Source of the DNA: Pauljensenia sp018375675
GTDB lineage: Bacteria > Actinomycetota > Actinomycetes > Actinomycetales > Actinomycetaceae
Length of the DNA: 64,000 bases
NCBI GenBank assembly: GCA_041432705.1
Contig: JAPWAE010000004.1
Location: forward strand, 185,876-249,875
Direction: 5' to 3'
In this document: positions 55,262 through 64,000 of the stretch, piece by piece
Position numbering within the stretch: position 1 is the stretch's first letter
How the letters are laid out: each line of letters begins with the position of its first letter
Made by a program: the position numbers and the translations under genes
Notes under the pieces: generated by a model
What the model was told of the DNA's origin: nothing
The model's input: only the letters and a program-made list of their open reading frames with translations
Databases searched by the model: none

Positions 55262-56821
55262 CTACTTGTCGCCCTCCGCACGCTGCGAGGTTGCCTCGAC
55301 GATCTCGGTGACGCGAGAAAGCCAGCGCTCGGGAGCCTCGGCCTCGCGGCGGACCTTCGAGGCCTGCGACAGCTGCGCCCACAGCTCCAGAGAGCGGCCT
55401 GCCTCAACGTGCTCGGCCATGGATGCCACCGGTCCGGGGACCAGCGCGGCGCGCACCGAGGCGACGCGGCGCCAGCGCTGAATGGGGCCCTGATGCAGCG
55501 ACACCGACTGGATGCGCGTCAGAGGGATGATCGAGAAGCGCAGGTTGAAGAAGCCGTCGCGGATCGCAAACACGGCATCGGTCAGTCCGAAGGCTCGGCG
55601 CTTGTACACGAGAGGATCCAGAATCCTCGCGCTGCGCGGGATCGGTGTCATCCAGCGGTCCTTGCCCGTGCCCACGCGAAGGGACTCGAGGAAGCCGTCG
55701 GGATCCTCGACCCCCAGGTCGGGGATCGCCATCGCGATCGCCTGGACGACCTCCACGCGGCTGCCGACGGGAAGCAGCACGTCGGAGGCCACATCCACCT
55801 GCATGCCCTTGTTCTTCTCGTCCGTCGTGTGTGCCGTATTGCCGGCCTGCGTGATCTCCACGCGATACCAGCCAAACAGTCGCCATATCAGCGGCTGCGT
55901 CACCTCGATGGCGTGAATGCGCCCCGGAGGGATCGTCACGTGACGGCGAGCCGTCAGGCCACGGTCGATGCGCACGCCGTCGGCCGCTATCGCCGCAGTG
56001 AAGCCGAACTCTCGATCGAAACGCGCCCAGACGCTCACCAGGAGGCTGAACGCGCCCGCGAGGATGCCCATGAAACTCATGATCGACGTCACCCCGACGA
56101 CACCCACAAGGAAGCCGTTAAGACCCAGGAGGAAGACGCCGAAGAACAGGGCAATCGCATTGTCGATGGTCGCCAGCATGGACAGCAGGAGCTTGACGAA
56201 CCCGACCTTAAACACGGGGCGTTCGGGGGCCTCCAGCGGGGTTTTCGCCGTCGCCACGCGGGTCGAGGCTCCGGTGAGGCCGGCGGGATCCACGACCTCG
56301 TCGATCGCGCCCGAAGCGAGCGCGAGGAGGAGGGCACGCAGCTCCTCCAACTTGGCGGCGGGCAGCAGTCCCAGCTTGATGCCCGAATCGGTGCCGCCCG
56401 CGACCTCAATATCCAGGTAGCCCAGACCCAGGATGCGCCCCACGAGCGAGTAGGACACGTTGATCGTCTGGATGCGCGTCAGCCTCGCATGACGCTGCGT
56501 CCGCTTGAGGATACCGGCGCGATACCAGATCGCTGTGTTGCTCACCGCGTAGCGAGTCTTCGTCCACGACAGGTAGCAGTACGCGCCCGCAATGGCTAGG
56601 ACGATGCCCGCGATAAACGCCAGACCGAGGAATATGCCGGTGGTTTCAAACCACTGCGGCGTCTCACCGTTGAGCATGCGCCCGATCGCGGAGGCGTTAC
56701 TCAGGGACACCGCACCGACGATACCCGTGACACTTCCCGCGACGCGGGGGACGTAGGTGAGCGGGTGAAGCGGCTTCCAGTCCTCGGGGGCGATGCCGTC
56801 GGAGGAGAGGTCCGCGCTCAT
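55262..56821 (-). CDS. PH-domain membrane protein, YdbT type
   Basis: This 519-residue membrane protein has bacterial PH (bPH_2) domains between pairs of hydrophobic helices. The first PH-like segment is around AVSNTAIWYRAGILKRTQRHARLTRIQTINV near residue 100. Later repeats are GVRIDRGLTARRHVTIPPGRIHAIEV and FAIRDGFFNLRFSIIPLTRIQSVSL. Membrane spans are visible near residues 60-85 and 210-280. B. subtilis YdbS/YdbT are the known relatives. Its ATG overlaps the stop of the shorter PH protein gene (ATGA), so the two are made together and probably form a complex. Confidence 0.88.
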   Translation of the reverse strand: MSADLSSDGIAPEDWKPLHPLTYVPRVAGSVTGIVGAVSLSNASAIGRMLNGETPQWFETTGIFLGLAFIAGIVLAIAGAYCYLSWTKTRYAVSNTAIWYRAGILKRTQRHARLTRIQTINVSYSLVGRILGLGYLDIEVAGGTDSGIKLGLLPAAKLEELRALLLALASGAIDEVVDPAGLTGASTRVATAKTPLEAPERPVFKVGFVKLLLSMLATIDNAIALFFGVFLLGLNGFLVGVVGVTSIMSFMGILAGAFSLLVSVWARFDREFGFTAAIAADGVRIDRGLTARRHVTIPPGRIHAIEVTQPLIWRLFGWYRVEITQAGNTAHTTDEKNKGMQVDVASDVLLPVGSRVEVVQAIAMAIPDLGVEDPDGFLESLRVGTGKDRWMTPIPRSARILDPLVYKRRAFGLTDAVFAIRDGFFNLRFSIIPLTRIQSVSLHQGPIQRWRRVASVRAALVPGPVASMAEHVEAGRSLELWAQLSQASKVRREAEAPERWLSRVTEIVEATSQRAEGDK

Positions 56822-57318
56822 AGGCCCATCAGCTCCGCCGAACCGCGCTCCGCCAGGACGTCACGCAGACGCGCCGCATCCGCGACGGGCACGCCGCTCA
56901 GCGTCGCATCCGTCTTCGCGCTCGCGGTCGAGAGCTTGATCGTGGAGATGCCAAGCAGGCGCAGCACGGGACCCTGGTAGATGTCGACGTACTGGATGCG
57001 GCCGTAGGGCACGAGGGTCAGCGATCGATTGAAGACGCCACGGCGGATGACGAAGTCCGTGTCGGCCAGGGCGTAGCGCAGGGCACGCACCTGGGCGGGC
57101 ACGAGCCACAGGCAGAGGAGGGCGATGGCGGCGGGCACGAGCATGAGCCACCACAGCGCAGGGATGTCGACGATGAGAACGAGGCCAGAGATCGCGCCGC
57201 ACAGGGCGCCGCACAGCGCGAGGGCGTTTCCGAGGCGCAGGGTCGCAAGTTTGGGGGACACGTGCTGGAATTCGACGCCGTCGGGAGACATGACGTCTGC
57301 TGAGTTCTGGGATGACAT
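56818..57318 (-). CDS. PH-domain membrane protein, YdbS type
   Basis: This 166-residue protein has two adjacent hydrophobic segments (ALALCGALCGAISGLVLIV and LWWLMLVPAAIALLCLWLV), then one bPH_2 domain (ALADTDFVIRRGVFNRSLTL, VPYGRIQYVDIYQGP). It is the smaller partner of the YdbT-like protein encoded next, with a 4-base overlap. It is first in a probable five-gene operon running to panD and diverges from the two-component system. Confidence 0.88.
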   Translation of the reverse strand: MSSQNSADVMSPDGVEFQHVSPKLATLRLGNALALCGALCGAISGLVLIVDIPALWWLMLVPAAIALLCLWLVPAQVRALRYALADTDFVIRRGVFNRSLTLVPYGRIQYVDIYQGPVLRLLGISTIKLSTASAKTDATLSGVPVADAARLRDVLAERGSAELMGL

Positions 57319-57446
57319 GCTTCAATTCTTGCATATCTTTTTCGCGCCTTTTTTCGTCCTTTATCACTGCGCGACCAACCGAGGTGACGAAGCAAACAGG
57401 AGCAGCGCCATCACTCCCACCTACCTCACAGGAAACATTCAGGCAC

Positions 57447-58169
57447 ATGGGTGACACTAGTTGCATGAGCACCCCGGGAACCGAAGCAAAACTGCTCGTC
57501 GTCGACGATGAGCCCAACATCCGCGATCTCCTCGCCTCCTCCCTGCGCTTCGCAGGCTTCGACGTCGTCACCGCCGAGGACGGCAGCGGCGCATTTCACG
57601 AAGCCCAGGCCTCGCGCCCCGACCTCATCGTCCTCGACGTCATGCTCCCCGACATGGACGGCTTCACCGTCACCAGGCGCCTGCGCGACGCCGGCATCAC
57701 CACCCCGGTTCTGTTCCTCACCGCACGCGATGACATGCGCGACAAGATCCAGGGCCTGACCGTTGGCGGCGACGACTACGTCACCAAGCCCTTCGGTCTC
57801 GAAGAGGTCGTCGCCCGCATCCGCGCCATCCTGCGCCGCACCATGGGCTCCGAAGAAGACGACGCGTTCCTGCGCGTCGGAGACCTCGTCATCGACGAGG
57901 ACGCCCACGAAGTTACGCGCGCCGGCGTCCCCATCGACCTGTCCCCCACCGAGTTCAAGCTCCTGCGCTACCTCGTCATCAACGCGGGTCGCGTCGTCTC
58001 CAAGATGCAGATCCTCGACCACGTGTGGGAATACGACTGGGACGGCGAAGTCGCCATCGTCGAGTCCTACATCTCCTACCTGCGGCGCAAACTCGCGGTC
58101 GAGGGGGCCTCCGGAGAGCTGATCCACACCAAGCGCGGGGTCGGCTACATCCTGCGCGCTGAGGACTGA
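57447..58169 (+). CDS. OmpR-family response regulator
   Basis: This 240-residue response regulator has a receiver domain with acidic pocket VVDDE (Asp20/Asp21), phospho-acceptor Asp64 in LIVLDVMLPDMDG and Lys114 in YVTKPF. The C-terminal winged-helix DNA-binding domain has DLSPTEFKLLRYLV and RRKL...GVGYILR. The histidine kinase gene starts one base after its stop. Start choice: ATG 57447 has an AGGAA site 12 bases upstream; ATG 57465 would give a protein six residues shorter and is equally possible. Confidence 0.94.
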   Translation: MGDTSCMSTPGTEAKLLVVDDEPNIRDLLASSLRFAGFDVVTAEDGSGAFHEAQASRPDLIVLDVMLPDMDGFTVTRRLRDAGITTPVLFLTARDDMRDKIQGLTVGGDDYVTKPFGLEEVVARIRAILRRTMGSEEDDAFLRVGDLVIDEDAHEVTRAGVPIDLSPTEFKLLRYLVINAGRVVSKMQILDHVWEYDWDGEVAIVESYISYLRRKLAVEGASGELIHTKRGVGYILRAED

Positions 58170-58170
58170 C

Positions 58171-59637
58171 GTGCGCCCCGGCCTGGCTCAACGCATCGAG
58201 GCATGGTGGGACTCCAAGCCGCTATCCGCGCAGCTCGTCACGCTCATCACGCTGCTCCTGGCCATCGGACTATCCCTGTCCGGCACGGTCATGATCGGCC
58301 TCCTCCAGCGCCACCTCACCTCTCAGATCGACGACCAGCTCGTCGCCACAGCGCACACCATGCAGATCTCCGGATCGGCGGCGACATTCTCCGCCGACGG
58401 CCAGGGCGGCATCCCCACCCTCTACTACATCCACATCCACGACACCGCCGGGGGCGACCGCTACTTCTACTCAGAGGACACCCTCAAGGCCTCGGGCAAG
58501 CCCCACCTGCCCGAACTCGTCGACACGAGCTCCGCGCCCATCTCCTCCTTCCGCACTCTCCCGGTCACCGTCTCCTCTTCCAAGGCCGGCCTCGGCTGGC
58601 GCGCCCTCGTCGTCCCCGTGTACGAAACGGACTCCGGCCAGTTCTCCGGATACATGACGATCGCCCTACCCCTGTCGGACATGCAGCACACCCTGCGCAC
58701 CACGGCCTCGTACTTCGCGGTCGCCGGCATCATCATCGTCCTCATCGGAGGCTGGACCGGGCGCGTCCTCGTACGCCGTGCACTCCTCCCCCTGCGTTCC
58801 ATCGAATCCACCGCCGGAAAGATCGCCGCCGGTGACCTCACCAAGCGCGTCACCCCGCACCCTCCCACCACCGAGGTCGGCTCGCTCTCACTCTCACTCA
58901 ACGCCATGCTCACCCAGGTCGAGCAATCCTTCGAAGCCCGCCAGGCCTCGGAACAAAAGATCAAACGATTCGTCTCCGACGCCTCCCACGAGCTACGCAC
59001 TCCTCTTGCAGCCATCTCCGGCTACTGCGAGCTCTACGCCATGGGCGGCGTACCCGCCGAGCGCATCGAGGAAGTCATGGGGCGCATCGCTTCCGAATCC
59101 TCACGCATGGCCACCCTCGTCGAAGACCTCCTCACCCTCGCCCGCCTCGACGAAGGCCGCCCCCTCGAGATCACCGACATCGACCTCGTCAAGCTCGCCG
59201 ATAACGCCGTCTTCGACCTCCAAGCCCTCGACCCCACGCGCACGGTCGGACTCACCGGCATCAACAGCCGCACTCCCCCGATGACCCTCATCGTCCCCGC
59301 GGACCGCGACCGCATCTCGCAGGTCTTCACCAACCTCATCGGCAACATCGTGCGCTACACCCCCGAAGGCTCCCCCGTCGAAATCGCGCTCGGACGCAGC
59401 GGCGACACCGCCATCGTCGAACTGCGCGACCACGGGCCCGGCATCGACGAAACTGACCGCGGACGCGTCTTCGAACGCTTCTACCGCGCGGACACATCAC
59501 GCAACCGCAAGTCCGGCGGCTCCGGACTCGGCCTCGCGATCGTCTCCGGCATCCTCGCAGCTCACAAGGGAAACGCATCGCTCACCAAAACAAAAGGCGG
59601 CGGCCTCACCGTTCGCATCGAACTCCCCACAGCGTGA
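58171..59637 (+). CDS. Sensor histidine kinase with HAMP domain
   Basis: This 488-residue membrane kinase has a first transmembrane helix (residues 20-45), an extracytoplasmic sensor region of about 130 residues, a second helix (YFAVAGIIIVLIGGWTGRVL, 181-200) and a HAMP linker. HisKA has phospho-acceptor His273 in FVSDASHELRTPLAAISGY. The ATPase domain has N (NLIGNIVRYT), G1 (DHGPGI) and G2 (GGSGLGLAIV) boxes. It is the partner of the response regulator just upstream. The signal is unknown; the general form matches TrcS/PrrB-type kinases. The start is GTG. Confidence 0.94.
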   Translation: MRPGLAQRIEAWWDSKPLSAQLVTLITLLLAIGLSLSGTVMIGLLQRHLTSQIDDQLVATAHTMQISGSAATFSADGQGGIPTLYYIHIHDTAGGDRYFYSEDTLKASGKPHLPELVDTSSAPISSFRTLPVTVSSSKAGLGWRALVVPVYETDSGQFSGYMTIALPLSDMQHTLRTTASYFAVAGIIIVLIGGWTGRVLVRRALLPLRSIESTAGKIAAGDLTKRVTPHPPTTEVGSLSLSLNAMLTQVEQSFEARQASEQKIKRFVSDASHELRTPLAAISGYCELYAMGGVPAERIEEVMGRIASESSRMATLVEDLLTLARLDEGRPLEITDIDLVKLADNAVFDLQALDPTRTVGLTGINSRTPPMTLIVPADRDRISQVFTNLIGNIVRYTPEGSPVEIALGRSGDTAIVELRDHGPGIDETDRGRVFERFYRADTSRNRKSGGSGLGLAIVSGILAAHKGNASLTKTKGGGLTVRIELPTA

Positions 59638-59812
59638 AAGACGTAACGTACCGATCAGCACACACGGCTTTTTCGCTCAGTTTTCGCCATTTTTCACCTG
59701 ACAGTTTCACAAAATCCATCGGGATTTTCCCCGATTTTTTACCAACGAACGTGACCTTCGCGCAAAAGCGCACTAGCATGGCTCGGGTATTCCTCAGCAA
59801 GGAGAGTGGCCC

Positions 59813-60775
59813 ATGGGTGCTCAAGCACCTCAGTGGCTGCTGACGTCTTTCGTTGACGCCATGCAGCAAATCGGCGCAACCGCGACCCAGTCCGACCTCG
59901 AAAAAGAGAGCGTCGACCTCGCGGAACGCTGGAGCGCGCCCGAACGCCAGATGCACAACGTGCGTCGGCTCATGAACACGCTCACCCACATCGATGAAAT
60001 CTCGTCGTCCGCGCACGATCCCGACATCCTGCGCGTCGCCGCGTGGTACCACGGCGCCTTCCTCAACAAGGCGCTCGAGATCAAGCTCGGTGGATTCCAG
60101 GCAAACTTCGCCTCCACCCGATGCATCGATCACGCGCACAACCGCCTCACCAACCTCGGCGTTCCCGAGGAGGTCGTCGCCCGCATCGACGAGCTGATCG
60201 CGTTCCTCACGCGCCACCGTGCGCCCCGCACCGACTTCGACGCGCAGGTGCTCGTCGACGCGGACCTGGCAGGCCTGGCCTGCAGCCCGCAGGACTACAA
60301 GAAGCTCCGCACGTCGCTGCGCGCCGAACTCAGCGAGCTCGACGACCTGCAGTTCACCAAGGCGCGTATGGCGCTCATCAAGAAGCTCCTGAGCTACGAG
60401 ACGATCTACCAGTCCCCCCTCGGCTCCACGTGGGAGGACACAGCCCGCGCAAACCTCGAGGTCGAGCTCACCCGCCTCGAGCGCGAGAAGGCCCAGCTGT
60501 GCCAGGCTGCTCAGGCCGAGGACACGGATGACACCGAGGATGCGGACGATGCCGACGAGGTCGTGGAGGACTCCACGACGACGACCGGCACGCTGATCAT
60601 CAAGCGCCGCTCGATCAAGAAGCGCGTCCCCGTCGCTTCACCGGACGACGAGGCCACCTCCACCGGCGTCCTGCCTCGCAAGATCGAGGAAGACACCGAC
60701 TCGGACGAGGACGAGGAGGCCACTTCCTCCCTCGAGTCCGCCGTCGAATCCCTGGATCTGCCGACCTCCGACTGA
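59813..60775 (+). CDS. HD-superfamily (COG4339-like) protein with altered HD motif and acidic tail
   Basis: This 320-residue protein resembles the predicted metal-dependent HD phosphohydrolases of COG4339 in residues 1-225. Shared blocks are ILRVAAWYHGAFLN, NRLTNLGVPEEVVARIDELI, a VLVDADLAGLACSPQDYKKL segment and ARANLEVELTRLE. Where the family has the His-Asp pair, this sequence has His-Gly (AWYHGAF), so one key metal ligand is missing. The second Asp (VDADLA) remains. The last 95 residues form a highly acidic, low-complexity tail with a basic insert (IIKRRSIKKRV). It follows the two-component genes after 175 bp that I read as its own promoter region. Confidence 0.72.
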   Translation: MGAQAPQWLLTSFVDAMQQIGATATQSDLEKESVDLAERWSAPERQMHNVRRLMNTLTHIDEISSSAHDPDILRVAAWYHGAFLNKALEIKLGGFQANFASTRCIDHAHNRLTNLGVPEEVVARIDELIAFLTRHRAPRTDFDAQVLVDADLAGLACSPQDYKKLRTSLRAELSELDDLQFTKARMALIKKLLSYETIYQSPLGSTWEDTARANLEVELTRLEREKAQLCQAAQAEDTDDTEDADDADEVVEDSTTTTGTLIIKRRSIKKRVPVASPDDEATSTGVLPRKIEEDTDSDEDEEATSSLESAVESLDLPTSD

Positions 60776-61241
60776 CGAGGCCGCGGCACGCGGCTTGGTC
60801 TTGCCAGGCTACTCAGTGTGCCCGCGGGCGGCGGCCCGCCCGCTCGCCGTCCGCGCCGCGAGCTTCGCTCGGCGCGTCGTCTCGAAGCCCGGCCAGGCCC
60901 CGCCACCGCCCACGGGCACCGCAGCCTGGCCCAGCATGATGTCGCATGTTGCTCTTGGCTCCACGGGTCTTCCAGGCGCCCTCCAAACCTGTGGAGCCTG
61001 GCCGCTGTGCGTGCCGGTGGGCGGCGGCCCGCCCTGGCCCTGCCGCCACCCACCGGCACCGCGACCAGGCCCTCCAGTGGCTTGCCCGTCAGCAGCACGG
61101 GTATACCTCGGGGCCATCCACAGGCACTTTTCACGTCGGGCAGTTATCCACAGGGCTTCGTTTCCGCCTGGATGACGCGTCGTCACGCGCGTAGCGTCGA
61201 TGTCGACGGGCCCACCCGGGGCCTCACAAAGGAGTGACATC
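60776..61241. other. Non-coding gap with GC-rich repeat copies
   Basis: There is no credible gene here. The segment 60818-61066 is made of the dispersed GC-rich repeat, and the last 40 bp carry the ribosome site (AAAGGAG) of the WXG100 gene. Confidence 0.65.
60818..61066. repeat. GC-rich dispersed repeat cluster, copy group 2
   Basis: Copies of the GCGGTGCCGGTGGGCGGCGG-type core lie at 60818-60840 and 61001-61030 (plus) and at about 60893-60922 and 61036-61066 (minus). The two last copies face each other and can form a long hairpin. Flanking blocks (GAGCCTGGCCGC, CTCGAAGCCC) match copy group 1. Confidence 0.75.
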
Positions 61242-61535
61242 ATGACCGCATACGCCGTCGACGCCGAACAAATTGCTGCCGCCTCCGCGCAGGCCTGTAC
61301 AACCGCATCCACCATCCGCACCGAAGTGGACACGATGATGGCCCAGCTCTTGGCCTTGCAGGACTCGTGGACCGGCGGGGCACAGGTGAACTTCCAGGCG
61401 ACTATCACCCAATGGCAGGGCATCCAGGCGCAGACACACGACGCCCTGGACGCTATCTCCTCGCAGATGCAGGTCGCAGCCTCCACCTACGCTGATGCAG
61501 AGACACATTCCGCTTCCCTCTTTGCGGGGGTCTGA
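61242..61535 (+). CDS. WXG100-family (ESAT-6-like) protein
   Basis: This 97-residue protein has the typical size and helix-turn-helix-hairpin layout of WXG100 proteins. The W-x-G turn is at residues 43-45 (DSWTGGAQVNF). Such proteins are secreted by type VII systems, often as dimers. The ATG has an AAAGGAG site. No EccC ATPase or second WXG100 gene is nearby, so it is an orphan substrate or acts alone. It converges on groEL. The exact C-terminal YxxxD/E export motif is not obvious, though TYADAETHS near the end contains Y-A-D-A-E, which fits YxxxE. Confidence 0.88.
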   Translation: MTAYAVDAEQIAAASAQACTTASTIRTEVDTMMAQLLALQDSWTGGAQVNFQATITQWQGIQAQTHDALDAISSQMQVAASTYADAETHSASLFAGV

Positions 61536-61606
61536 CACCGCGCGCTACAACCCTTCCCCCGCGAGGCACCACGACCTCGTTGCACACCGGCACAGACAGA
61601 TAGAAA

Positions 61607-61646
61607 CGCCTGGGGGCGGGACCCTCACGAGTCCCGCCCCCAGGCG
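61607..61646 (-). terminator. Terminator of groEL
   Basis: A perfect 16-bp stem CGCCTGGGGGCGGGAC / GTCCCGCCCCCAGGCG (61607-61622, 61631-61646) is followed on the minus strand by TTTCTATCT, 22 bp after the groEL stop. Confidence 0.92.
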
Positions 61647-61668
61647 GATCAGCTTAACGCTAAGCGGC

Positions 61669-63297
<1,629 letters not shown>

Positions 63298-63386
63298 TGG
63301 AAATGTGTCCTTCCGCGATGCGGATCGGGTTCGATGCCCGCGACGGACGGCCACGCTTTTGAGGTGGCCTCATCGAACCGGTGGTC

Positions 63387-63413
63387 TTATCACTCTCCAT
63401 GTCGGAGTGCTAA
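63387..63413 (-). promoter_or_regulatory. CIRCE operator 1 of groEL
   Basis: On the minus strand TTAGCACTC (63413-63405), nine bases, then GAGTGATAA (63395-63387). This matches the HrcA-binding consensus TTAGCACTC-N9-GAGTGCTAA at 17 of 18 positions. Confidence 0.93.
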
Positions 63414-63421
63414 CTACGATT

Positions 63422-63448
63422 TTGGCACTCACCATCCCAGAGTGCAAG
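63422..63448 (-). promoter_or_regulatory. CIRCE-like operator 2 of groEL
   Basis: TTGGCACTC (63422-63430), nine bases, GAGTGCAAG (63440-63448) keeps the GCACTC-N9-GAGTGC core. It lies eight bases upstream of the first operator, so HrcA could bind both. Confidence 0.78.
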
Positions 63449-63573
63449 GCGAGGTCACGAGGCTTGAGTCCGCTGCGCTCAGGGCGTAACGACCAACGAC
63501 GAGGGCGGGGCTGGCCCACTGAGCGCCCCTGCACACCAAGCACAGCCGGCATAGAGGGCAGCGGAGTGCCCGA

Positions 63574-63605
63574 AGGACTGGCCGCGGTTCCGGTGGGCGG
63601 CGGCG
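63574..63605 (+). repeat. GC-rich dispersed repeat, copy group 3
   Basis: The segment contains CTGGCCGCGGTTCCGGTGGG followed by CGGCGGCGGAGCC, a close match to the cores at 12647-12672 and 61001-61030. Confidence 0.7.
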
Positions 63606-63969
63606 GAGCCTGGGGAGCGCGCAGGGTGCTGCGCCCCCGACCGCCTCACACTTCTCAACGGAGCATGACGGCACGCACTGCATGTCCTTCCGCGCCCCTC
63701 CGACGCGGGCATCGCTCCCGCGCAGACAAGGTCTATCCCCCAGCATCGACGCGAGTTCATCAACCTAGCGGCGTGTGGGCCCTAGAGGTGGCTGCATTAA
63801 CCCACCTACGCGCTCGTTAACCCTTGAGGTGGCGGCTTGGGCGGGCTGCCCACCATGCCGCCCATAGGGTTTAGCTGGGCATTAAAGGGTTAGCACTGCC
63901 AGTAGAGGGGACCGGCCAGGGCCGCGGCGCGACACAACTTGCCCTGTCGGATCCCACGGCTGCCGGTCC

Positions 63970-63985
63970 GCGAAAAAGTTCGCCC
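63970..63985 (+). repeat. Copy 4 of the GCGAAAAAGTTCGCCC element
   Basis: Exact match (read in opposite orientation) to the copy at 12310-12325, followed by CAGCACAGCCCCTCC, which resembles the tail after copy 1 at 12209-12224. The element may extend past the window. Confidence 0.7.
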
Positions 63986-64000
63986 AGCACAGCCCCTCCA

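Larger units (their letters stand above)
63449..64000. other. Non-coding end of the window with repeats
   Basis: I find no supported gene. The stretch holds one GC-rich repeat copy (63574-63605), short direct repeats around GAGGTGGC and TTAACCC (63785-63835) with a facing AAAGGGTTAG (63886-63895), and a copy of the GCGAAAAAGTTCGCCC element at the very end. Confidence 0.6.

Noticed and set aside
63449..63830. Several frames of 60-260 codons after groEL on both strands
   Set aside because: They cross the CIRCE region or repeats, lack ribosome sites and have no coherent protein-like composition.

Overview
The window is about 64 kb of high-GC chromosomal DNA from an actinobacterium, most likely Actinomycetaceae (an Actinomyces or Schaalia relative). 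This rests on recognition of protein families and gene order, not on a database search. The supporting signs are the actinobacterial RpoB/RpoC sequences, a DtxR/IdeR regulator, a WXG100 protein, an HrcA/CIRCE-controlled groEL, a DUF3027-cold-shock pair, and the order MTHFS / galU-moeA-rimJ-membrane protein, which matches the Rv0992c-Rv0996 neighbourhood of Mycobacterium tuberculosis. Genes are dense and intact. No prophage, insertion sequence, CRISPR array or rRNA operon was found.

Layout: 1-6.7 kb holds rpoC (cut by the window edge) and rpoB. 6.9-11.6 kb holds a tRNA with anticodon CAT, pyruvate oxidase, a cytochrome b/molybdopterin fusion oxidoreductase and a fructosamine-kinase-like protein. 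11.6-12.9 kb is a gene-free stretch packed with several repeat families. 12.9-18.5 kb holds tRNA-Ala, the molybdenum cofactor/nucleotide-sugar block, MTHFS and mscL. 18.5-18.95 kb is a second repeat-rich gap. 18.95-24.4 kb holds a DMT permease, a 1403-residue helicase-nuclease homologue whose motifs look destroyed, a small coupled ORF and tRNA-Arg. 24.5-33 kb holds a universal stress protein, an NlpC/P60 hydrolase behind a c-di-AMP riboswitch, DtxR, serC, two transporters and the DUF3027/cold-shock pair.

33.2-40.1 kb carries three tandem paralogous TPM-domain membrane proteins followed by pspA, apparently an envelope-stress module. 40.2-44.6 kb holds a NYN protein and the glycerol genes glpK, glpF and a SorC-type regulator. 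44.7-52.7 kb holds lysS and a sugar catabolic cluster: PfkB kinase, GH4 glycosidase, PIG-L deacetylase, and an ABC importer without its own ATPase. 52.8-57.3 kb is a probable operon of two PH-domain membrane proteins, a DUF2520 dehydrogenase-like protein, panC and panD. 57.4-61.5 kb holds a two-component system, an HD-family protein with an altered catalytic motif, and a lone WXG100 protein. 61.6-63.5 kb is groEL with two tandem CIRCE operators, followed by repeat-rich non-coding DNA.

The points most worth a second look are: (i) two intergenic loci with the same architecture, a dyad built from GGATAGGTT units repeating every 19 bp; (ii) a 13-mer, GACGAGGCCGGGG, present eight times exactly and concentrated in terminator stems, as uptake-signal words are in other bacteria; (iii) the full-length but motif-less helicase-nuclease; (iv) the TPM triplication beside pspA; and (v) several dispersed intergenic repeat families.
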